Shown one piece after another: positions 1 through 4,863 of a DNA stretch of 5,752 nucleotides. Both the position numbers and the translations under genes were made by a program. A model generated the notes under the pieces. It was not told the origin of the DNA. It did not search any database and saw only the letters and a list, made by a program, of their open reading frames with translations. Within the stretch, counting starts at the first letter, position 1, and every line of letters starts with the position of its first letter. Source of the DNA: an uncultured Actinomycetospora sp. (GTDB taxonomy: Bacteria; Actinomycetota; Actinomycetes; Mycobacteriales; Pseudonocardiaceae); assembly GCA_902805495.1 (NCBI GenBank), contig CADCTH010000207.1, positions 1 to 5,752 on the forward strand. Reading direction: 5' to 3'.

Positions 1-1
1 C

Positions 2-178
2 GGCTCCGGTGGGCACACGAACGACTTCACCAACCGGAACACCACCTTCATGACGTGGAACCTGCTCCACCTGGCGAGGATGCTGAAGGATGCCGGCGGC
101 ATCCCCGCCCACGGCAATCAGCGCTCGGAATGGGATTCGGGATGCCGCTTCGACTTCGAGAACCCTGAACACCGCTGA
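2..178 (+). CDS. Flavodoxin-family NAD(P)H-dependent reductase, C-terminal part
   Basis: This is the 3' end of a gene that begins left of the window; 58 codons are visible before a TGA at 176-178. The visible protein starts GSGGHTNDFTNRNTTFMTWN, continues with a helix (LLHLARMLKDAGGIPA), then GNQRSEWDSGCRFDFENPEH. This tail, with its NDFTNRNTTFMTWNLLHLAR block and GNQR..W..G, is characteristic as I remember it of actinobacterial flavodoxin-family / NADPH-dependent FMN reductase proteins, which bind FMN and transfer electrons from NAD(P)H in the cytoplasm. The FMN-binding N-terminal half lies outside the window, so cofactor residues cannot be checked. The physiological substrate is unknown. 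The gene seems to end a transcript, because inverted repeats lie just downstream and the next 1 kb has no intact gene. The family call is fairly safe; the exact subfamily is not. Confidence 0.75.
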   Translation, partial: GSGGHTNDFTNRNTTFMTWNLLHLARMLKDAGGIPAHGNQRSEWDSGCRFDFENPEHR

Positions 179-192
179 CTGCGCTGCGCGGT

Positions 193-222
193 CACGAGCT
201 TGACGTGCTCGTGCGCGAGCAC
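193..222 (+). terminator. Overlapping inverted repeats, possible terminator of the reductase gene
   Basis: Two perfect 7-bp stems share sequence. Bases 193-199 (cacgagc) pair with 207-213 (gctcgtg) around a 7-base loop, and 205-211 (gtgctcg) pair with 216-222 (cgagcac) around a 4-base loop. They lie 14 bases after the reductase stop codon. There is no T tract, which is common for terminators in GC-rich actinobacteria. The stems are mutually exclusive, so only one can form at a time. This may be a terminator or chance in GC-rich DNA. Confidence 0.4.
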
Positions 223-302
223 CGGGGCCTCCCGCTCCTCGTGACTTCCGATGAGTGATCGGGGTGCTGTGTCCATGGTTTGGGGAAGGCCCCGTGGACG
301 CA

Positions 303-410
303 TGGTACGAGGGACGACAGGTGGTCGGGATCGATGTGCACCGGCCCCGGTCGTGCTGGAGATGGCGGATCGCATGCACCACCGAGAATCGACACCGGCC
401 GCGGGTACGT
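303..410 (+). pseudogene. Possible IS110-type transposase N-terminal remnant, frame-broken
   Basis: From 303 one frame reads WYEGRQVVGIDVHRPRS. This resembles the start of IS110-family (DEDD) transposases, where the first catalytic aspartate lies in a GIDxH(R) motif. Here that Asp would be encoded at 333-335. Directly after, the likeness continues in another frame as VVLEMADRMHHRES, so the reading frame breaks near 351-355. Loss of one copy of a short tcgg-type repeat would explain the shift; this is inference. No further transposase sequence (second DEDD residues, C-terminal serine domain) is visible, so it would be a stub of about 35 codons. IS110 elements lack conventional terminal inverted repeats, so boundaries cannot be drawn. 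The match rests on a short motif recalled from the family. Confidence 0.35.
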
Positions 411-471
411 CTCTGCTCGGCACGGTGGGCAGAACCCGACTCCACCCGGCTCCGGTCGGGAGCGTCCGCGC

Positions 472-837
472 CTACCCCTCGCGGCCCGGTGCGGACGGTG
501 CCGGAGGCTCCTGCTCCGCCGAACGTGTCGAGCCCTCCCCTGCGGGCGGGTTCTCGCCGACCTCGGTCCAGAAATCGATCGCGAGCCGCTCGAAGCGCAG
601 ACCGAGCTCGAGGGTCGCCCGCTCGGGTGAGCCGCTCGCGATCCGGTCCGAACGCATGAGCCGTCCGTAGAGGGCCAGCTGGTCGCGGTGAATCCTGGTC
701 TGCTCGATGGCCAGGCGTGCGATCCGCGCATCGCTTCCGGGCCCGCCGGCGAAGAACGGCTGCCTCGGGGAGGGTCTCGTCGCCGGTGCGCTCGGAGTCT
801 GGTGGCTCATCCGCATTGTCGCGAAGATCAGCCGCAT
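472..837 (-). pseudogene. PadR-family regulator C-terminal fragment (probable remnant)
   Basis: On the minus strand an open frame ends with TAG at 474-472. From about 735 down to 530 it reads like a real protein: DARIARLAIEQTRIHRDQLA, then RSDRIASGSPERATLELGLR and FERLAIDFWTEV. The pattern of an arginine-rich helix, a short linker, and a helix of the LELGLRFERxAIDFW type resembles the C-terminal dimerisation domain of PadR-like transcriptional repressors (Vir_act_alpha_C type). The winged-helix DNA-binding domain that should precede it is absent: upstream codons in this frame (from 837 or 810, both ATG) give a Pro/Ser-rich stretch, and further upstream only low-information Arg/Ala-rich translation. 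I therefore read it as a truncated gene left by rearrangement. It points away from the hydrolase at 1245, as a divergent regulator would. A small helical protein expressed from 837 or 810 cannot be excluded. Confidence 0.4.
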
Positions 838-1233
838 CCGGCCTGACACGGCGCCACCACAAGCCGCCCCGACGGTGCGGTGCCCGACCTCGCGCGGGCG
901 AACGTTGGCCAGCGCCGCACCTTGCTTCCGGGCCGGGCGCTCCGTGCGAAGACGGCGCCGCTCAGGGGAGGCAGCCAAAGCCGTAGGGCTGAGCAACCGC
1001 AGCCTCACCGCCTCCAGTGACTGGACAAGGTGTCGGGCACGTCGGTGGGTGGAGTGGGGACGCGAGGTCGCCTGCGCCGCTCGGCCGGCAGCCGACTTCC
1101 TGGGATGGCGGGCGCGCGGGGCGCTCTCGCCTCGTCTCTCGTGATCACGCTTCCGGCGGGAGGTCGTGGGGTACTCCGAAGCCGGTCTCCACCCGGCCCC
1201 GAGACCTTCGTGGTCGTTCCGCGCCCGGATTCC
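838..1233. other. Gene-free stretch between PadR-like fragment and first hydrolase
   Basis: About 400 bases with no recognisable protein on either strand. Long open frames cross it only because stop codons are rare in such GC-rich DNA; their translations are Arg/Ala/Pro-rich without domains. A perfect 10-base palindrome, cgtgatcacg, lies at 1140-1149, about 95 bases before the hydrolase start, and could be an operator or chance. No convincing -35/-10 pair was found. The promoter of the hydrolase gene should lie here. Confidence 0.4.
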
Positions 1234-1240
1234 AGGGGGT
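1234..1240 (+). promoter_or_regulatory. Ribosome binding site of the first hydrolase
   Basis: The sequence agggggt lies with its G run five bases before the GTG at 1245. This decides the start: the same frame is open upstream to 1017, but that part has no domain likeness and no comparable site. Confidence 0.6.
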
Positions 1241-1244
1241 TCCC

Positions 1245-2135
1245 GTGTCGATCGTGTCCGCAGACGAGTTCGTTGCGCAGGAGCGGCGGGTCTCCGTCGG
1301 CGGTGTCGACACCCGGTACCTCGAGGTAGGCAGCGGTCCGGTGCTGGTGCTGCTGCACGGCCATGAGCAGAACGCCGCCAGTTGGCGGCACGTGATGCCC
1401 GCCCTGGCCCGGGACCGACGGGTGATTGCGGTGAGCCTGCCCGGGCACGGTGACAGCGCTCCGCCCGTAGACGGCTACGCCCCCAGCCGTGACCTCGCAC
1501 CGTCGGTGGCTGACTTCCTCGACGCCCTCGAGATCGGCGCCGTCGACCTGGTCGGGCACTCCGTCGGTGGCGCCGTGGCCCTGCACCTGGCGCTGGCCGA
1601 CCCCGCCCGGGTGCGGACGCTCACCTTGGTGGCCAGCGCCGGCCTCGGGCGAGCAGTCAACCCATTCATCGCCCTGGACACCCTGCCGGGCCTGGGCGAG
1701 TGGGCGATCATGCTTAGTCGGCTTCCCGGTGGAGACCTGCAGCGCACGATGTTGTCGGCCGCGTTGTTGTTCGCACAGCCCTGGCGCGTGCCCGCCGACT
1801 TCTTCACCGAGGCGCACGCTCTCGGTCGCCGTCCCGGACAGCTCGAGGCCTCCACGGCTCTGGCACGCGCCCTGTTCAGCGCCTACGGGCAGCGCGAGGT
1901 CCTGCTCGACGACCTCGAAGTCCTGACGATGCCGACTCTGGTCATCTGGGGAACGTGGGACCTCGTCCTGCCCGCCCACCACGGCCGGGTCGCGGTTGAT
2001 CGGCTGCCTCATGGTCGTCTGGCGCTGTTCCGCGCCTGCGGGCACCTGCCCCATGTCGAGCGACCCGACCGGTTCGTCGCCGAGCTGCGTGCGCTGCTTG
2101 AGCAACCCGTCCACCACCGACACGGCCCCGCGTGA
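1245..2135 (+). CDS. Alpha/beta hydrolase (first of three)
   Basis: A cytoplasmic alpha/beta-fold hydrolase of 296 residues, a normal length for the family, starting at GTG 1245 behind a good ribosome binding site. After a short N-terminal strand pair (RRVSVGGVDTRYLEVGSG) comes VLVLLHGHEQNAASW with the oxyanion-hole HG at 38-39, then SLPGHGDS at 64-71. The nucleophile elbow GHSVGG places Ser106. Residues about 140-215 form the cap. WGTWDLVLP supplies the likely acid Asp239 and CGHLPH the His267, so the triad is complete. The block SAGLGRAVNP..ALDTLPG is shared with the hydrolase at 3761, so the two are paralogues. There is no signal peptide. The tail is His-rich (EQPVHHRHGPA). Relatives include meta-cleavage-product hydrolases, esterases, haloperoxidase-like and epoxide-hydrolase-like proteins; the substrate cannot be read from sequence. 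The small gene 42 bases downstream probably shares its transcript. Confidence 0.9.
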   Translation: MSIVSADEFVAQERRVSVGGVDTRYLEVGSGPVLVLLHGHEQNAASWRHVMPALARDRRVIAVSLPGHGDSAPPVDGYAPSRDLAPSVADFLDALEIGAVDLVGHSVGGAVALHLALADPARVRTLTLVASAGLGRAVNPFIALDTLPGLGEWAIMLSRLPGGDLQRTMLSAALLFAQPWRVPADFFTEAHALGRRPGQLEASTALARALFSAYGQREVLLDDLEVLTMPTLVIWGTWDLVLPAHHGRVAVDRLPHGRLALFRACGHLPHVERPDRFVAELRALLEQPVHHRHGPA

Positions 2136-2160
2136 CGCCGCCGAGGTGTCCGGTCGGTAC

Positions 2161-2166
2161 GAGGAG
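2161..2166 (+). promoter_or_regulatory. Ribosome binding site of the small acidic protein
   Basis: gaggag lies 11 bases before the ATG at 2178, in the 42-base gap after the hydrolase stop. Spacing is slightly long but the match is strong and supports translation of the small gene. Confidence 0.55.
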
Positions 2167-2177
2167 AGAACTTCGAT

Positions 2178-2492
2178 ATGACTGATCCGTCCCGTCGACC
2201 GGGTTCAACCGACGCCGGTCCCCTGGATCGAGATCGAGCCCGCCGCAACCCCAAGGACGCGGTGGACGCCCTCGAGAAGGAGGTGCTCGGCGGTCCGGAG
2301 CATCGCCTCGACGGTGGATATCCGGACGACCTCAGTCCCGCGCAGCAGAACGACGTCGCCAGTGAGCCCGACGACGTGCCTCCGGGCGACGAGTCGAAAG
2401 ACCCGACCTCGCCGGTCGAACCGGCCTTCGCCATCGATGTCGACCCCGAGGACCAGGGCAGCTCAGACGTCGCCCCCCGCAACCCGGACTGA
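2178..2492 (+). CDS. Small acidic, probably disordered protein of unknown function
   Basis: A 104-residue protein I do not recognise. It has about 26 Asp/Glu against about 11 Lys/Arg, is rich in Pro, Gly and Ser, and has no hydrophobic stretch long enough for a membrane segment or signal peptide. The N-terminal third holds the only part likely to be structured: a basic patch RDRARRNPKD (about 18-27) running into a short amphipathic helix DAVDALEKEVLGG (27-39). The rest, with YPDDLSPAQQNDVASEPDDV and later PEDQGSSDVAPRNPD, looks disordered. Start and frame are supported by a ribosome binding site and by the close spacing to the hydrolase upstream, with which it probably forms an operon ending at the hairpin 2518-2550. 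A role as partner or stability factor of the hydrolase is only a guess. It is likely a real gene, but with no assigned function. Confidence 0.65.
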   Translation: MTDPSRRPGSTDAGPLDRDRARRNPKDAVDALEKEVLGGPEHRLDGGYPDDLSPAQQNDVASEPDDVPPGDESKDPTSPVEPAFAIDVDPEDQGSSDVAPRNPD

Positions 2493-2517
2493 CCGCCGGA
2501 ACCACGTGATCAGCGAG

Positions 2518-2550
2518 GTGCGGGAGCGCACCCTCGAACCGCTCCCGCAC
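2518..2550 (+). terminator. Hairpin between convergent genes, probable terminator
   Basis: gtgcgggagcg at 2518-2528 pairs perfectly with cgctcccgcac at 2540-2550 around an 11-base loop. It starts 25 bases after the stop of the small acidic gene and about 90 bases past the 3' end of the converging DUF421 gene, so it could end transcription from both sides. No T tract follows, as is common in this kind of genome. Confidence 0.6.
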
Positions 2551-2638
2551 GACCCGCCCGCGGCACCGCTGCTGTGGGCCTGCTGGATTCGCCGGTCGGC
2601 GGCGGCCCGCACCCGGACACCGCGCCACGGCGCACGCC

Positions 2639-3153
2639 TCAACCGCGCGTGCCCCTCGCGTCGACCAGGGCCGAGGCGTCGCCCAGCGAGGAAGCCGTCA
2701 CCACGCTTAGGGTGCCGTCGCTCTCAAGCACCACGGCACCGACCTGGGAGAGGTCACCGTTGCCGCTGGAGCGCACGGCTTGGCGCAGCTCGCCCGGCGA
2801 GACCCGGTGCCTCCGCAGGGCGTCCTCGAGCACCTCGCCGTGGTGCAGCAGCAGCGTCGGCGCGGCGGTCAGGGCCAGGCGAGTGGCCGGCCACCGGGAC
2901 GTCGTCCACGCCACCACGAGCTGCAGCACCACGAGCAGCACGAGGGCGACCGCCCCCTCCGCCCACGAGACGTCCGAGCTGAGCAGGATCGTCGCGAGCG
3001 TCGAGCCGAGCGCGACAGTGACGACGAGGTCGAAGGCATTCAGCTTGGCCAGGGTCCTCTGCCAGACAGGCGCAGCAGGACAACGAGGGAGGCGTAGGCC
3101 GCCGTCCCCACCAGCAAGGCCCTCACCAGGTCACCCCACGAGTCGAACCACAT
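2639..3153 (-). pseudogene. DUF421 (YetF-like) membrane protein, frameshifted
   Basis: The gene starts at ATG 3153-3151 with MWFDSWGDLVRALLVG and reads to LRLSG (3061). The continuation RTLAKLNAFDLVVTVALGST is in another frame from 3058 down to TGA at 2641-2639. Family proteins have SGKRTLAKLNAFDL here, and restoring one A near 3059-3060 (ggc-aag-agg-acc) gives exactly that and a 171-residue protein, normal for short DUF421 members. Three membrane helices follow in order (about 10-29, 42-58, 65-82), then a cytoplasmic domain with HHGEVLEDALRRHRVSPGEL and AVVLESDGTLSVV, typical of the family. As written, translation would stop after about 40 residues (RGPWPS), leaving one helix. It is a recent pseudogene or a sequencing error; the rest of the gene is undamaged, favouring either error or very recent loss. 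DUF421 proteins sit in the inner membrane and their function is poorly known. The family call is strong. Confidence 0.85.
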
Positions 3154-3212
3154 GGCCGCATGACTACCCCATGTAGGTCGCGCCGTTGCTCGGGAGCCGC
3201 CCTCCGCGCGAT

Positions 3213-3244
3213 GCCCTCGCCGGCCCGAGGCCCTCGCCGGCCCG
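3213..3244. repeat. 17-base tandem repeat, two copies
   Basis: gccctcgccggcccg occurs at 3213-3227 and again at 3230-3244, separated by ag, so a 17-base unit is present nearly twice. It looks like a simple slippage duplication in non-coding DNA. Confidence 0.7.
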
Positions 3245-3289
3245 GGATTCATCGACAGCCGACGGAGTGCGAGGGAGGGCCAGGCTCCA

Positions 3290-3312
3290 GAGCGGACATC
3301 ACTGGTCCGCTC
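3290..3312 (+). terminator. 8-bp hairpin followed by pyrimidine-rich tract
   Basis: gagcggac (3290-3297) pairs perfectly with gtccgctc (3305-3312) around a 7-base loop. On the plus strand it is followed by gtcctctcctct, a weak pyrimidine tract. It is terminator-like, but no rightward gene lies immediately upstream, so its role is unclear. Confidence 0.35.
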
Positions 3313-3332
3313 GTCCTCTCCTCTGATCTCCA

Positions 3333-3364
3333 GGGCCGGGTGCGCGCCGCCGCGCGCCCGGCCC
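3333..3364 (+). terminator. Strong 14-bp hairpin with 4-base loop
   Basis: Bases 3333-3346 pair with 3351-3364 around the loop ccgc; the only imperfect pair is T3341 with G3356, a wobble in plus-strand RNA but a mismatch (A-C) in minus-strand RNA, so plus-strand folding is favoured. There is no T tract. It is the strongest hairpin in the window and lies about 190 bases before the second hydrolase's upstream N-terminal codons. It may be a terminator of a lost rightward gene, a 5'-UTR structure, or a barrier against read-through into the hydrolase. Confidence 0.45.
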
Positions 3365-3554
3365 GACCTGACTCAAAACGCCCCGGTCATACCCATCGCG
3401 AACCGCCGACTGGTTCGAGCCCCCACAAGCGACGACATGAGGTCGCGCACTGGCTCACCGCCGACGTCGCCCCCAGCCGCGAGCAGCAGACCGGGGCGCG
3501 CAAGAGTGCGGGGCCGCGGCGGGGCTGGCACGGTGGGCCCGTCCCCGGAGCAGC

Positions 3555-3745
3555 GTGAGGGCCGCAGAGTCGATGGAGTCGGCACCGCAGTCAAGCATGG
3601 GCGCATCTGACCGCCTGGAACCGGAAGGGCCCGGCGGACGCCGGACCCTGCGGCGCACCGTGGCCATCCACGACGAGCGCGTCGGCTTCTGGGAGTCCAT
3701 CCCGGCGCGCCACGTGTCCTCGCCGGCGACGACGGGCCGTGGACC
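3555..3745 (+). pseudogene. Displaced N-terminus of the second hydrolase
   Basis: This frame has possible starts at GTG 3555 (with ggag four bases before it), ATG 3573 and ATG 3597. It reads RRTLRRTVAIHDERVGFWES at about 3636-3697, which is the kind of first beta-strand pair that normally precedes the VVLVHG strand of this hydrolase family. Afterwards this frame loses sense (IPARHVSSPATTG), while the frame of the main hydrolase makes sense from about AGDDGPWTHPSGDVVVLVHG. The frame therefore changes somewhere between about 3698 and 3745. The simplest reading is a small indel, real or from sequencing, with the true gene starting near 3555-3597. The gap between the two conserved parts is also about ten residues longer than usual, so more than one change may be involved. 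Confidence 0.55.
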
Positions 3746-3760
3746 CATCCCTCCGGTGAC

Positions 3761-4714
3761 GTGGTGGTGCTGGTGCACGGCATCGCCGGCAGCGCCCACA
3801 CCTGGCAACCGGTGCTCGCCGAACTCGCCCGCCGCCGCGATCCCCGGCACGTCATCGTGCCCGACCTCGTGGGGCACGGCTCCTCCTCAGCGCCCTGGGC
3901 CGACTACTCCCTGGGCGGCTACGCCACCGGCATTCGCGACCTGCTCGCCGTGCTGGGCTACGAGCACGCCTCGATCGTCGGGCACTCCCTGGGCGGTGGC
4001 GTGGTCCAACAGTTCGCGCTGACCTTCCCCCAGCACTGCGACCGCCTCGTCCTGGTCTCCTCCGGCGGGCTCGGGCGGGAGGTCAGCCCCGTCCTGCGCG
4101 CGGCGACCCTGCCGGGCGCGGAATGGGTGCTGCCGGTGCTCACCGACACCCGCATGCTGGGCGCGGTGAGCTGGTTGGCCCACACCGCCGCCTGCCTCGT
4201 GCCCGGGCTGGGTCGCTGGGCGCCGTCGGTCGGCGAGTCGGCGCGGTCGTTCACCTCGCTGACCGACCCGGTGCACCGCCGGGCGTTCCTGCACACCGCC
4301 CGCAGCGTCATCGACCCCGGCGGCCAACGGGTCCGAGCCACCGAACGGCTCTACCTCACCGAGCGCCTGCCCACTCTCATCGTCTGGGGCACCGGCGACA
4401 CCATGATCCCCGTCGCGCACGCGCACCGGGCCCACGCCCTGATGCCCGGCAGCCGCCTCGAACTGTTCGAGTGCGCCGGGCACTTCCCCCACGCCGACAA
4501 CCCCGAACGCTTCACCGAGCTGCTCGTCGAATTCCTCGACACCACCCGACCGAGTTCCAGCAGCCCCGCCGAGCAGGCCGCCCTAATTGCCGCTAACGCC
4601 GACCTCGACCCCGAGCCGACCGGAGACGGCGGCAACGGCCGGACCCGCGGCACGACCCGCGCCGGTCCCCGACGCTCGGCAGACGGCCGCCGACCCCGCA
4701 GCGATCACGGCTAG
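3761..4714 (+). CDS. Alpha/beta hydrolase (second of three), N-terminus out of frame
   Basis: An alpha/beta-fold hydrolase whose longest start-to-stop frame begins at GTG 3761, giving 317 residues. It opens directly on the strand VVVLVHGIAGSAHTW (oxyanion HG at 6-7), so the usual first 30 or so residues are missing; they are visible upstream in another frame. PDLVGHGSS lies at 34-42, the nucleophile elbow GHSLGGG gives Ser76, WGTGDTMIP gives Asp213 and CAGHFPH gives His241, so the triad is intact. VSSGGLGREVSPVLRAATLPG closely matches the hydrolase at 1245, and DPGGQRVRATERLYL is a further block I associate with an actinobacterial hydrolase subgroup. After about residue 265 the protein ends in a 50-residue Ser/Pro/Arg/Gly-rich tail, probably disordered. 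GTG 3761 has no ribosome binding site and is an unlikely natural start. The substrate is unknown. The fold is certain; whether a working protein is made is not. Confidence 0.85.
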   Translation: MVVLVHGIAGSAHTWQPVLAELARRRDPRHVIVPDLVGHGSSSAPWADYSLGGYATGIRDLLAVLGYEHASIVGHSLGGGVVQQFALTFPQHCDRLVLVSSGGLGREVSPVLRAATLPGAEWVLPVLTDTRMLGAVSWLAHTAACLVPGLGRWAPSVGESARSFTSLTDPVHRRAFLHTARSVIDPGGQRVRATERLYLTERLPTLIVWGTGDTMIPVAHAHRAHALMPGSRLELFECAGHFPHADNPERFTELLVEFLDTTRPSSSSPAEQAALIAANADLDPEPTGDGGNGRTRGTTRAGPRRSADGRRPRSDHG

Positions 4715-4767
4715 TACGACAGCCGGACCCCCGGAGCCGCGGCGTCGAGCATTCGAGACGTTTGGGC

Positions 4768-4804
4768 CGGTCGGGCGCGCTTCCTCGTCCTGACCGCCCG
4801 ATCG
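4768..4804 (+). terminator. Inverted repeat after the second hydrolase
   Basis: Bases 4768-4777 pair with 4795-4804 (ten pairs, one of them G-T) around a 17-base loop, about 55 bases after the hydrolase stop at 4714. A pyrimidine-rich stretch follows (4805-4831). It could end the second hydrolase's transcript and separate it from the third. The long loop makes this a weak call. Confidence 0.35.
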
Positions 4805-4851
4805 CTAGCCTCGCCTCTTCGTCGCCGTCCTCCAGAGACGACGGCCTCGCC

Positions 4852-4857
4852 GAGGGG
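4852..4857 (+). promoter_or_regulatory. Possible ribosome binding site of the third hydrolase
   Basis: gagggg lies six bases before the TTG at 4864. It is the best Shine-Dalgarno match upstream of the third hydrolase; the later in-frame GTG at 4912 and the out-of-frame ATG at 4890 have none. Confidence 0.4.
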
Positions 4858-4863
4858 CATCGC

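Larger units (their letters stand above)
3154..3554. other. Gene-free stretch with repeats and hairpins
   Basis: Between the start of the DUF421 gene (leftward) and the first N-terminal codons of the second hydrolase (rightward) there is no recognisable coding sequence on either strand. It should hold divergent promoters, though I could not pick convincing -35/-10 boxes. A 17-base tandem repeat lies at 3213-3244 and two hairpins at 3290-3312 and 3333-3364. The open frames crossing it are low-information shadows. Confidence 0.45.

Noticed and set aside
169..258. Short plus-strand frame ending VREHRGLPLLVTSDE just after the reductase
   Set aside because: It reads somewhat protein-like but has no start codon, no recognised family and is too short to support as a gene or remnant.
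1017..1244. In-frame N-terminal extension of the first hydrolase back to 1017
   Set aside because: The added 76 residues have no domain likeness and no ribosome binding site, while GTG 1245 has a strong one and gives a normal family length.
472..1500. 342-residue minus-strand frame taken as one gene
   Set aside because: Only its last part resembles a protein; the upstream two thirds overlap the first hydrolase and non-coding DNA and are Arg/Ala-rich noise.
1005..2123. Long minus-strand open frame opposite the first hydrolase
   Set aside because: It is an antisense shadow of high-GC coding sequence, rich in Gly, Gln and Arg with no domain.
3400..3445. tRNA-like T-loop string ggttcgagccc near 3413
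   Set aside because: The flanking bases do not form a 5-bp T-stem and no acceptor, D or anticodon arms fit around it.
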